From Alcanivoracaceae bacterium (GTDB taxonomy: Bacteria > Pseudomonadota > Gammaproteobacteria > Pseudomonadales > Alcanivoracaceae), in the NCBI GenBank assembly GCA_023146255.1, contig JAGLCJ010000003.1:496001-560000 (forward strand): a stretch of DNA of 64,000 nt, given 5' to 3'. A program made the translations under genes and the position numbers. Positions 1 through 7,380 of this stretch are shown in pieces. Under the pieces are notes generated by a model. That model was given only the letters and a program-made list of their open reading frames with translations, was not told the DNA's origin and searched no databases. Numbering within the stretch: position 1 is the first letter of the stretch; each line of letters opens with the position of its first letter.

Positions 1-647
1 TCAGCCGTGAATTGCTGCTGGCCTGGCGGCGGCCCGCCGAGATTATCAATCCGTTGTTTTTCTTTGTCATGGTGGTGGCGCTGTTTCCACTTGGTGTCTC
101 CCCGCGTCCGGAGCTGTTGGCGACACTGGCTCCGGGAGTGGTCTGGGTGGCGGCGCTGCTGGCGGTATTGTTGTCAGTGGATGGGCTGTTCCGTGCCGAC
201 CATGAATGCGGCGCGCTGGAGCAGCTGCTGACGGCGCCGCAGAGCCTTTATATTCCGGTGCTGGCAAAGCTTGTTGCACACTGGATACTGACCGGCTTGC
301 CGCTGGTGCTGATGGCGCCGTTACTTGGCTACATGCTGCACCTGTCGGAGCCGGCCATTGCGGTGCTGTTTGTTGCCGTATTGCTGGGCACGCCGACCCT
401 GATTGCACTCGGTGCCATCGGCGCCGCCTTGACGGTATCTCTGCGCAGTGGCGGTATCCTGCTGTCGTTGCTGGTGCTGCCTCTGTATGTGCCGGTACTG
501 GTGTTTGGTGCCGGCGTGGTGACCTATGCAGCAAATGGTCTGCCGGTGTCCGGGGTGCTGGCGTTGCTGGCGGCCATGATGCTGGCATCATTCGTATTGG
601 CGCCTGCTGCGGTGGCGGCTGGCCTGCGAATCAGCTCGGGGAACTGA
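1..647 (+). CDS. ccmB: Heme exporter protein CcmB, 5' truncated by the window edge
   Basis: Membrane subunit of the CcmAB ABC transporter, which drives release of holo-CcmE during cytochrome c maturation. The reading frame is open from base 3, so about ten N-terminal residues lie outside the window. The protein matches E. coli CcmB closely (AEIINPLFFF, LAPGVVWVAALLA, LLGTPTLIALGAIG and the ending AAGLRISSGN) and has about six hydrophobic segments. The stop at 645-647 lies two bases before the ccmC start, so the genes are probably translationally coupled. CcmA is expected just upstream. Confidence 0.95.
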   Translation, partial: SRELLLAWRRPAEIINPLFFFVMVVALFPLGVSPRPELLATLAPGVVWVAALLAVLLSVDGLFRADHECGALEQLLTAPQSLYIPVLAKLVAHWILTGLPLVLMAPLLGYMLHLSEPAIAVLFVAVLLGTPTLIALGAIGAALTVSLRSGGILLSLLVLPLYVPVLVFGAGVVTYAANGLPVSGVLALLAAMMLASFVLAPAAVAAGLRISSGN

Positions 648-649
648 TC

Positions 650-1393
650 ATGATCTGGAGCACACTGACCCGTTGGTATCATCAGCTTGGTTCGCCACGC
701 TATTTTTATCGTTTCAGCGACGTTGTCCTGCCGTGGTTGTGGCCGCTGGCGTTGCTGGTTACGGCAACCGGTCTGATCTGGGGACTGGCGTTTGCCCCGG
801 AGGATTATCAGCAGGGCAACAGCTACCGGATTATTTTCATTCATGTGCCAGCGGCCAGCGGTGCCCTGTTGGGCTATGTGGCCATGGGCGTTGCCGGGCT
901 GGTGAATCTGGTCTGGCGGATGAAAATGGCCGAGGTGATGATCAAGGCAATCGCACCATTTGGCGCGCTGCTCGCTGCCATTGCCCTGATTACCGGGGCG
1001 ATCTGGGGCAAACCGACCTGGGGAACCTACTGGGAGTGGGATGCCCGGCTGACCTCCATGCTGATTCTGTTTTTCCTTTATCTGGGCGTGATGGCCTTGA
1101 TCAATGCCATTCCCGATCCGCGTCAGGCTGGCCGGGCCGCCGGGCTGCTGTCGCTGGTCGGGGTGATTAATGTGGTGATCGTCAAATACTCGGTGGAGTG
1201 GTGGCACAGCCTGCATCAGGGCAGCACGCTCAAGCTGGTCGGCAAAAGCAGCATGCCGCCGGAAATGCTGACACCATTGCTGATCAGCATGCTTGGTATC
1301 TACCTGCTGTTTGCGGTATCGGTGTTGTGGCGTGCCCGCGCCGAATTGCTCTGGCGTGAACGCAAGAGTGCCTGGGTCAAGGAGTTGCACTGA
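650..1393 (+). CDS. ccmC: Heme-handling protein CcmC
   Basis: Inner-membrane protein that presents heme to CcmE. It is 247 residues with about six transmembrane segments and carries the family tryptophan-rich periplasmic motif WGKPTWGTYWEWD (residues about 119-131), flanked by candidate axial histidines H65 (FIHVP) and H189 (SLHQG). The ATG at 650 is chosen because it follows the ccmB stop immediately and fits the usual length; longer readings in this frame run back into ccmB. Its TGA overlaps the ATG of ccmD. Confidence 0.95.
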   Translation: MIWSTLTRWYHQLGSPRYFYRFSDVVLPWLWPLALLVTATGLIWGLAFAPEDYQQGNSYRIIFIHVPAASGALLGYVAMGVAGLVNLVWRMKMAEVMIKAIAPFGALLAAIALITGAIWGKPTWGTYWEWDARLTSMLILFFLYLGVMALINAIPDPRQAGRAAGLLSLVGVINVVIVKYSVEWWHSLHQGSTLKLVGKSSMPPEMLTPLLISMLGIYLLFAVSVLWRARAELLWRERKSAWVKELH

Positions 1394-1572
1394 TGTACTT
1401 TGAGTCGTTTTCCGCTTTTCTGCAGATGGGAACCCACGGTGTCTATGTCTGGTCTGCGTACGGCATCTCCGCGTTGCTGATTGTCGGCAACCTGTGGCTG
1501 GCATATCGCGGCGAGCAGAAAGTACGTGAAGAGCTGCGTCGTCTGGCCCGGCGCGAACAGTCCGGGCAGTAA
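1393..1572 (+). CDS. ccmD: Heme exporter protein CcmD
   Basis: A 59-residue protein overlapping the ccmC stop (TGATG). One transmembrane segment (about residues 23-38, following MGTHGVYVW) is followed by a basic cytoplasmic tail rich in Arg and Lys. Length, topology and place between ccmC and ccmE are diagnostic for CcmD, which helps release holo-CcmE from the CcmABC complex. Confidence 0.9.
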   Translation: MYFESFSAFLQMGTHGVYVWSAYGISALLIVGNLWLAYRGEQKVREELRRLARREQSGQ

Positions 1573-1592
1573 TTTCTGATGGGAGTCATGTA

Positions 1593-2069
1593 ATGAATCC
1601 GCTTCGTAAGCAGCGCCTGCTGATTGTGCTCGGCCTTGTTGCCGGTCTGGGTACGGCAATTGGGCTGGTGCTTTATGCCCTCAGCCAGAACATCAATCTG
1701 TTCTACACGCCACAGCAGGTGGCCAGCGGTGAGGCACCGGAGAGCGCGCGGATGCGGGTTGGTGGACTGGTGGTGGACGGCTCGGTCCGGCGAGAAGCAG
1801 ACGGCCTCGGTGTGCTTTTTGATCTCACCGATGGGCAGGGAACCTTCACCGTTCGCTATGAGGGCATCCTGCCAGACCTGTTCCGCGAGGGGCAGGGCAT
1901 TGTTGCCAACGGCACGCTGGTGCGCCGTGACTATTTCGAGGCCGAGGAAGTGCTGGCCAAGCACGACGAGGAGTATATGCCCCCGGAGGTGCAGCAGGCG
2001 CTCGAGAAAGCCGGCCACCCCGCCAGAAAGTCCGGTGATGCCGAGAAGAGCCCGGACGCTGCCTATTGA
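1593..2069 (+). CDS. ccmE: Periplasmic heme chaperone CcmE
   Basis: Membrane-anchored heme chaperone of System I cytochrome c maturation, 158 residues. An N-terminal signal anchor (about residues 8-30) is followed by an OB-fold domain and the heme-binding motif LAKHDEEYMPPEV, with H124 the covalent heme ligand and Y128 the conserved tyrosine. A flexible charged tail follows. It is the last ccm gene here: an ATP-grasp gene follows instead of the ccmF usual in E. coli and Pseudomonas, so ccmFGH must lie elsewhere. Confidence 0.95.
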   Translation: MNPLRKQRLLIVLGLVAGLGTAIGLVLYALSQNINLFYTPQQVASGEAPESARMRVGGLVVDGSVRREADGLGVLFDLTDGQGTFTVRYEGILPDLFREGQGIVANGTLVRRDYFEAEEVLAKHDEEYMPPEVQQALEKAGHPARKSGDAEKSPDAAY

Positions 2070-2169
2070 TTGGGCGCTTGGAAATATTTCTCTGCTGCCA
2101 CCACTGGCAGGCTGACCATGCCTCCCGGTAAAGTGGTTAATCGGTCGCCACAGCCCACAAGGGAGCACA

Positions 2170-3657
2170 ATGACGCACGTCGTTCTGGTCGTCGAAGACA
2201 TCAAGGATTGGGCGGCTTACTACCCCGCCAGACATCTGATGACAGCGCAGGAGTATCTGGACAACGCCAGCCAGTTTCCACCGGGTCGGGTTCAGGTCAT
2301 CAATCTCTGCCGCAATTATCGCTATCTGAGCCCTGGTTATTACTGTTCATTGCTGGCGGAGGCTCGGGGTCACCGGGTCCTGCCTTCCGTGCGCACGGTA
2401 AATGACCTGTCGCGCAAGGCCCTTTACGGGCTGCATTTCGAGTCCATGGATGCGGCCCTCGACAAGGCCATGAAAAAGCACAGCGAGGCTAAGGACAGGT
2501 TTTCCATCAAGCTTTATTTTGGCCAGACCGAGCACCAGGGTATTCAGGAACTGGCGCGTCAGGTATTCGACCAGTTGCCGGCACCGATCCTGCAGCTGGA
2601 GTTCCGTCGCCGTGATGCCGAGTGGAATATCGAGTCTGTCCGTTCCGTCGGCGTGCATCAGCTCAAAGGCAAGGAAGAAGATGAGTTTGCCAGCGCCATT
2701 GAGGCGTTCAATGCCCGGGTCTGGCGCAAAGCCAGTGGGCGGCGCAAATATCGTTACGATCTGGCGGTTCTGGTGAATGAAAACGAGAAGCTGCCACCGT
2801 CTGATCCGGTGGCGCTGAAGCGTTTTATCAAGGCCGGCGCCGGCCTTGGCATCAATGTCGAGCTGATCGGTCGCGAAGACTATCCGCGGCTGGCCGAGTA
2901 TGACGCCTTGTTTATTCGCGAAACCACTGCACTGGATCATCACACCTATCAGTTTGCGCGCAAGGCGGAAAAGGAAGGCATGGTGGTGATGGACGATCCG
3001 GGTTCGATCCTGCGTTGCACCAACAAGATCTATTTTGCCGAACTGATGCAGGCACACCGGGTGCCGGTGCCGAAGACCCGCTTTCTGTTCAAGGACGGCA
3101 AGATGGATGCGGCCGCGCTGGTTGAAGATATTGGCCTGCCCGTGGTGCTGAAAATTCCGGATGGTTCGTTCTCCCGCGGTATCAGCAAAGCCGATAGTGT
3201 TGAAAAGCTTGAGGCGGCACTGGTTGAGTACTTCAAACAAAGTGCGGTGGTGTTGGCGCAGGAGTACATGTACACGGACTATGACTGGCGCATTGGTGTG
3301 CTGAACAAGAAGCCGCTGTATGCGTGTCAGTACTTCATGAGCAGGGGGCACTGGCAGATTTACAATCACAAGGATGGTGGCAAGACTGAAACAGGTCGTT
3401 TCAAGACCATGGCGATACAGGAAGTGCCGGCCAAGGTGCTGCGTGTGGCCACCAAGGCTGCCAGGCTCATGGGCAACGGCCTGTACGGCGTTGATCTCAA
3501 GCAAAGTGGCGATCGCGTCGTCGTCGTCGAAGTGAATGACAACCCGAATGTCGATTCGGGGGTCGAAGACAAGTGGCTTGGTGAGGATCTTTACCGGCAG
3601 ATCATGCTCGAGTTCTTGCGACGCATGGAAGCGCGCCGACTCGGATTGCCGGTGTAG
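2170..3657 (+). CDS. RimK-like ATP-grasp ligase with RLAN N-terminal domain
   Basis: A 495-residue protein. The N-terminal part (about 1-160) resembles the RimK-like ATP-grasp N-terminal (RLAN) domain. From about residue 280 there is an ATP-grasp fold: LPVVLKIPDGSFSRGISK (nucleotide-binding region), DWRIGVLNKKPLYACQYF, and a metal-binding EVNDNPN near residue 455. Such enzymes join an amino group to a carboxylate at the expense of ATP, as RimK does when adding glutamate to ribosomal protein S6; the substrate here is unknown. The AAGGGAGCACA stretch just before the ATG is a good ribosome binding site. It starts 100 bases after ccmE and may have its own promoter. Confidence 0.85.
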   Translation: MTHVVLVVEDIKDWAAYYPARHLMTAQEYLDNASQFPPGRVQVINLCRNYRYLSPGYYCSLLAEARGHRVLPSVRTVNDLSRKALYGLHFESMDAALDKAMKKHSEAKDRFSIKLYFGQTEHQGIQELARQVFDQLPAPILQLEFRRRDAEWNIESVRSVGVHQLKGKEEDEFASAIEAFNARVWRKASGRRKYRYDLAVLVNENEKLPPSDPVALKRFIKAGAGLGINVELIGREDYPRLAEYDALFIRETTALDHHTYQFARKAEKEGMVVMDDPGSILRCTNKIYFAELMQAHRVPVPKTRFLFKDGKMDAAALVEDIGLPVVLKIPDGSFSRGISKADSVEKLEAALVEYFKQSAVVLAQEYMYTDYDWRIGVLNKKPLYACQYFMSRGHWQIYNHKDGGKTETGRFKTMAIQEVPAKVLRVATKAARLMGNGLYGVDLKQSGDRVVVVEVNDNPNVDSGVEDKWLGEDLYRQIMLEFLRRMEARRLGLPV

Positions 3658-3750
3658 GTCGGCGACGGGCAGATGTAAAAGCCGTTTTTCATTTGCCCGA
3701 TTCTGTTCTGCTTCCCTGAAATTTCCGTTCTGCCTTGCTAGACTCCACGC

Positions 3751-5154
3751 ATGGCAAATGTAGTGTTTTCTCTGGCGGCCCTGTTTCTCAGTCTCGCTCT
3801 GCTGATCAGCGGCAGCGCGATGCTGGGTACGCTGGTGTCCCTGCGGATGGAGCTGGAAGGGTATGCGGATATCAGCATCGGTCTGATTCTGGCATGTTAC
3901 TCGGTCGGCTTTGTCATGGGCGCCACCTGGGGTAGCGCGGTAATCCGCAGTGTTGGCCACATCCGCGCTTTTTCCACCTATGCGGCCATTGCCTGTGCCG
4001 CCGCGCTGTTACACCCGATGCTGGTTTCCGAATATGCCTGGGCCGCCATGCGTCTGGCGATGGGGTTTTGTCTGGCCGGTCTGATGACGGTGACGGAGAG
4101 CTGGATCAACGACCGGGCCACCAATGATTCGCGAGGCAAGTTGCTCGGCCTCTACACCATCAATTTTTATATCGCTTCGTCCCTCGGGCAGCTGTTTGTC
4201 GGTGTCAGTGATCCGACCAGAGCCATTGCATTCAGTGTGGTGGCGATCCTGATTGTGTTGTCGCTGGTGCCCTTGTCGCTGACCAGAGGTCTGGTGCCCA
4301 TGGCGCCGTCGCAGACAGCGGTGCTGCAGGTCGGCCAGCTGATGCGTAACGCACCGGCCGGGGTCACCGGGGTGCTGGTTGCCGGCATCGCTCTTGGCGC
4401 CTTTATTTCGCTGGCGCCCTTGTATGCATTGCGTCAGGACATGAGTACCGCGCTGTTATCACAGTACATGGGCTTCTCGGTGCTCTGCGCCGTGTTGCTG
4501 CAGTGGCCCGCAGGCTGGTTGTCGGATCGTCTCGGCCGACTGCCGGTGCTGGCCGGGCTGCTTGCGGCAGGCGGCGTCGCCGCATTACTGATGGCCATAT
4601 TTGGTGGCCTGTCCCTGACCCTGATGTTCCTGCTGAGTGGATTGTTTTTTGCCGTTGCCACCAGCATGTATCCGGTCAGTGTGGCGCTGGCCAATGACCA
4701 GTTGCCGAATGATCAGCTGGTCGCGGCTTGTGCCGGACTGTTGCGAATCTACGGTGTCGGCACCATTGTTGGGCCGTTGCTGGGTGCCTGGCTGATGGGC
4801 GTTTTCGGCGCCTCCGCATTATTTGTTTTTATTGCTGCCTGTTTGCTCGCCGGTGCGCTGGCAGTCCACTACCGTTTCCGTGCAGAGGACACCGTGCCAC
4901 TGGCAGAGCAGGGCGATTATGCTCCTGTGGTACCGGTGTCCTCGCCGGTGATTGTCGAACTGGATCCGCGTAACGAGGAATTCGAGCCCCATCATGGTGG
5001 TGAGCCGGCGGACTGGGATATTGCCGATCATATCGAGATGTTGTTGCCCGAGGCCGAAGCTCAGGCGGAGGAGTCGCAGTCGGAGAATCAGCAGGAGGAC
5101 GCTGGTGATGACAGTCAGACCGGGCCGCAGCCGCCATCCGGAAAGACGGATTGA
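3751..5154 (+). CDS. MFS transporter, YcaD-like, with acidic C-terminal tail
   Basis: Major facilitator protein of 467 residues with twelve predicted membrane segments over residues 1-385. It resembles E. coli YcaD in WINDRATNDSRGKLLGLYTI and in the inter-domain loop WPAGWLSDRLGRLPVL. After the last helix there is a cytoplasmic tail of about 85 residues rich in Glu, Asp, Gln and Pro, which is not typical of YcaD. No clear Shine-Dalgarno sequence precedes the ATG. The substrate cannot be inferred. It converges on the GST-type gene at 5176. Confidence 0.8.
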   Translation: MANVVFSLAALFLSLALLISGSAMLGTLVSLRMELEGYADISIGLILACYSVGFVMGATWGSAVIRSVGHIRAFSTYAAIACAAALLHPMLVSEYAWAAMRLAMGFCLAGLMTVTESWINDRATNDSRGKLLGLYTINFYIASSLGQLFVGVSDPTRAIAFSVVAILIVLSLVPLSLTRGLVPMAPSQTAVLQVGQLMRNAPAGVTGVLVAGIALGAFISLAPLYALRQDMSTALLSQYMGFSVLCAVLLQWPAGWLSDRLGRLPVLAGLLAAGGVAALLMAIFGGLSLTLMFLLSGLFFAVATSMYPVSVALANDQLPNDQLVAACAGLLRIYGVGTIVGPLLGAWLMGVFGASALFVFIAACLLAGALAVHYRFRAEDTVPLAEQGDYAPVVPVSSPVIVELDPRNEEFEPHHGGEPADWDIADHIEMLLPEAEAQAEESQSENQQEDAGDDSQTGPQPPSGKTD

Positions 5155-5175
5155 CGGCTGCCCGGCAACCTTGAC

Positions 5176-5934
5176 TCAGGCGTAGGTGCTGTCGAGATAG
5201 TCGAGAATCGATTTTGATTCGAACAGCTCCGCACCAGTGTTCGGGTCGATCAGATAGGGCACCGCAACCCGCCCGGCACGTTGAATCAGGATCCGGCGGT
5301 TGCGCTGGGTCGGCTGGTAATCCGGCATCAACCGCTCGCGCATCGGCGGCATCAGCCAGTCTGCGGCGTTGTCGCGACCGACCTGGCGGACAATATGCGG
5401 CAACTCCAGCTCGGTCAGTCGCTCTCTTACCAGTCGCGCAAACGGGCTCGCCTCGAAACTGAACAGCTCCAGCGGCTCGTCGGTATCGCGGCTGCTGGTT
5501 TCTGCCTGCACACCGCGGCCCCTTCGCAGTACCGACGCGGCAAAGGATGCCGGGGTGCGAATGCCCTTTACCCGCCAGCGCTGTGGCGCCGGTCCATTGC
5601 CGTAGGTGGCATACAGATACTCGACGATGTCTGCCGACTCATACATTGTCTGGTCGGTATTGGGGTCAAACAAAAACGGGAATTGCTGTTTGCCGCCAAG
5701 GCGCTCCACCAGCGGTCGGAAGCGGACACCGTTCTTCGGACACGGATAGATCATCACATCGATATCGAGGTCGGTGAGGGCCTCGCGTACCACGCGGCAG
5801 AACGGGCAGCCTTCCATGTCATACAGCTCTAGCATTTCTGCCGGCTGGCGGCCGGCACTGGTGATCTGGATGCCACGGCCCTGTTCGGCAACAGAGGCGA
5901 GCAGGGACGTAGCAACTTCAAAAGCGTGACTCAT
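5176..5934 (-). CDS. Tandem glutaredoxin/GST-N domain protein
   Basis: A 252-residue cytosolic protein of two consecutive thioredoxin-fold GST-N domains and no helical GST-C domain. The first (about 35-115) keeps a redox motif, MEGCPFCRVVREAL. The second (about 150-250) has EASPFARLVRERL, in which both cysteines are replaced. Each copy has the cis-Pro and Glu-Ser glutathione-site pattern (FPFLFDPNTDQTMYESADI; VPYLIDPNTGAELFESKSI). The paired arrangement suggests one catalytic and one binding half. The start is supported by GGGAG six bases upstream. Confidence 0.8.
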   Translation of the reverse strand: MSHAFEVATSLLASVAEQGRGIQITSAGRQPAEMLELYDMEGCPFCRVVREALTDLDIDVMIYPCPKNGVRFRPLVERLGGKQQFPFLFDPNTDQTMYESADIVEYLYATYGNGPAPQRWRVKGIRTPASFAASVLRRGRGVQAETSSRDTDEPLELFSFEASPFARLVRERLTELELPHIVRQVGRDNAADWLMPPMRERLMPDYQPTQRNRRILIQRAGRVAVPYLIDPNTGAELFESKSILDYLDSTYA

Positions 5935-6140
5935 GGCGAACTCCCGGTTGATGGCGGCAAGGTAGAACCCTGCGCCGGTCAGGTCAACGGCTCCCGGGGA
6001 CAGATGTTGCTGGGCAATCCGGTCAGCGCTTTGAGCATTCCTGTCATTGTCCCGGTTGTTGCAGTTCAGGCAGGCTAGCGCCTCCCCCGGCAGCCGCCGG
6101 TTTCTGCAAGCTATTGATTAAGGCGAGAGGAGTCGTCTCC
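5935..6140. promoter_or_regulatory. Divergent intergenic region before the beta-oxidation operon
   Basis: A 206-base gap between the divergently transcribed GST-type gene and the thiolase gene, so it must hold promoters for both. A good ribosome binding site (GAGAGGAG) precedes the thiolase ATG at 6141. No operator for a fatty-acid regulator could be identified by eye. Confidence 0.4.
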
Positions 6141-7352
6141 ATGACCGAAGCCTATATTTACGATGCGATTCGTACCCCGCGTGGCCGGGGCAAGAAAGAT
6201 GGTTCCCTGCACACCGTCAAGCCGATTGATCTGGTGGTTGGCCTGATCCACGAGATCAAGGCCCGTTTCCCGAACATGGACCCGGCACTGATTGATGATG
6301 TGGTGATGGGTATTGTGTCGCCGCTGGGTGATCAGGGTGGCGTGTTGCCGAAGATTGCCGCGCTCAAGGCCGGCCTGCCGGAAACCGTATCCGGTTTGCA
6401 GGTCAACCGTTTCTGCGCCTCCGGTCTGGAAGCCGTGAATCTGGCCACCCAGAAAGTGCGTTCCGGTATGGAAGATCTGGTGCTGGCCGGTGGCGTCGAA
6501 GTGATGAGCCGGGTGCCGATGGGCTCCGACGGTACGCCCTGGGCCATGGATCCGGAAACCAACTATGAAACCGGCTTTATCCCGCAGGGTATCGGTGCCG
6601 ACCTGATCGCCACCATCGAAGGTTTCTCCCGTCGTGACGTGGATGAGTTTGCTGCTTCTTCGCAAAATCGTGCTGCCGCAGCCTGGGACAAGGGTTACTT
6701 CGCCAAGTCCGTGGTGCCGGTAAAAGACATGAACGGTCTGGTGGTGCTGGACCGTGACGAGCACGTCCGCGCCGGCACCACTGCCGACACGCTGGCCGGC
6801 CTGAATCCGTCCTTCGCGATGATGGGCGAGATGGGCGGCTTCGATGCAGTGGCCCTGCAGAAATATCACTGGGTCGAGAAGATTGATCACGTCCATACCC
6901 CGGGCAACTCCTCCGGTATCGTTGACGGCGCCACGCTGGTGCTGATCGGTTCGAAAGAAATCGGTGCCAAGATCGGCGCCAAGCCGCGTGGCCGCATTGT
7001 TGCCACCGCTGTCAGCGGCGCTGATCCGACCATCATGCTGACCGGCCCGGCACCGGCGTCGTTCAAGGCGCTGGCCAAGGCAGGCATGAAGGTCAGCGAT
7101 ATTGACCTGTTTGAAATCAACGAAGCTTTTGCCTCCGTGGCCATGCGCTACATGAAAGACATGGGCATCAGCCATGACATCACCAACGTCAATGGCGGTT
7201 CCATCGCCATGGGGCATCCGCTCGGCGCCACTGGCGCCATGATTGTCGGAACCGTGCTGGACGAGCTGGAGCGTCGTAACAAGCGTTTCGGCCTGTGCAC
7301 CCTGTGCGTTGGCGCAGGCATGGGTATCGCCACCATCGTTGAGCGCCTCTGA
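6141..7352 (+). CDS. fadA: Acetyl-CoA C-acyltransferase (thiolase) of beta-oxidation
   Basis: A 403-residue thiolase catalysing CoA-dependent cleavage of 3-ketoacyl-CoA. The nucleophile is C92 (NRFCASGLEAV), the general bases are H359 (MGHPLGATGA) and C389 (CTLCVGAGMG), and the NEAF motif is present (INEAFASVAM). The ATG at 6141 is preferred over an upstream in-frame ATG at 6114 because of GAGAGGAG before it and the family N-terminus. Twenty-eight bases separate it from the multifunctional enzyme gene, forming a FadA-FadB or FadI-FadJ pair; the name fadA is by role. Confidence 0.9.
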   Translation: MTEAYIYDAIRTPRGRGKKDGSLHTVKPIDLVVGLIHEIKARFPNMDPALIDDVVMGIVSPLGDQGGVLPKIAALKAGLPETVSGLQVNRFCASGLEAVNLATQKVRSGMEDLVLAGGVEVMSRVPMGSDGTPWAMDPETNYETGFIPQGIGADLIATIEGFSRRDVDEFAASSQNRAAAAWDKGYFAKSVVPVKDMNGLVVLDRDEHVRAGTTADTLAGLNPSFAMMGEMGGFDAVALQKYHWVEKIDHVHTPGNSSGIVDGATLVLIGSKEIGAKIGAKPRGRIVATAVSGADPTIMLTGPAPASFKALAKAGMKVSDIDLFEINEAFASVAMRYMKDMGISHDITNVNGGSIAMGHPLGATGAMIVGTVLDELERRNKRFGLCTLCVGAGMGIATIVERL

Positions 7353-7380
7353 GCGGCCACCGGACACGGAGAATTTTGAA

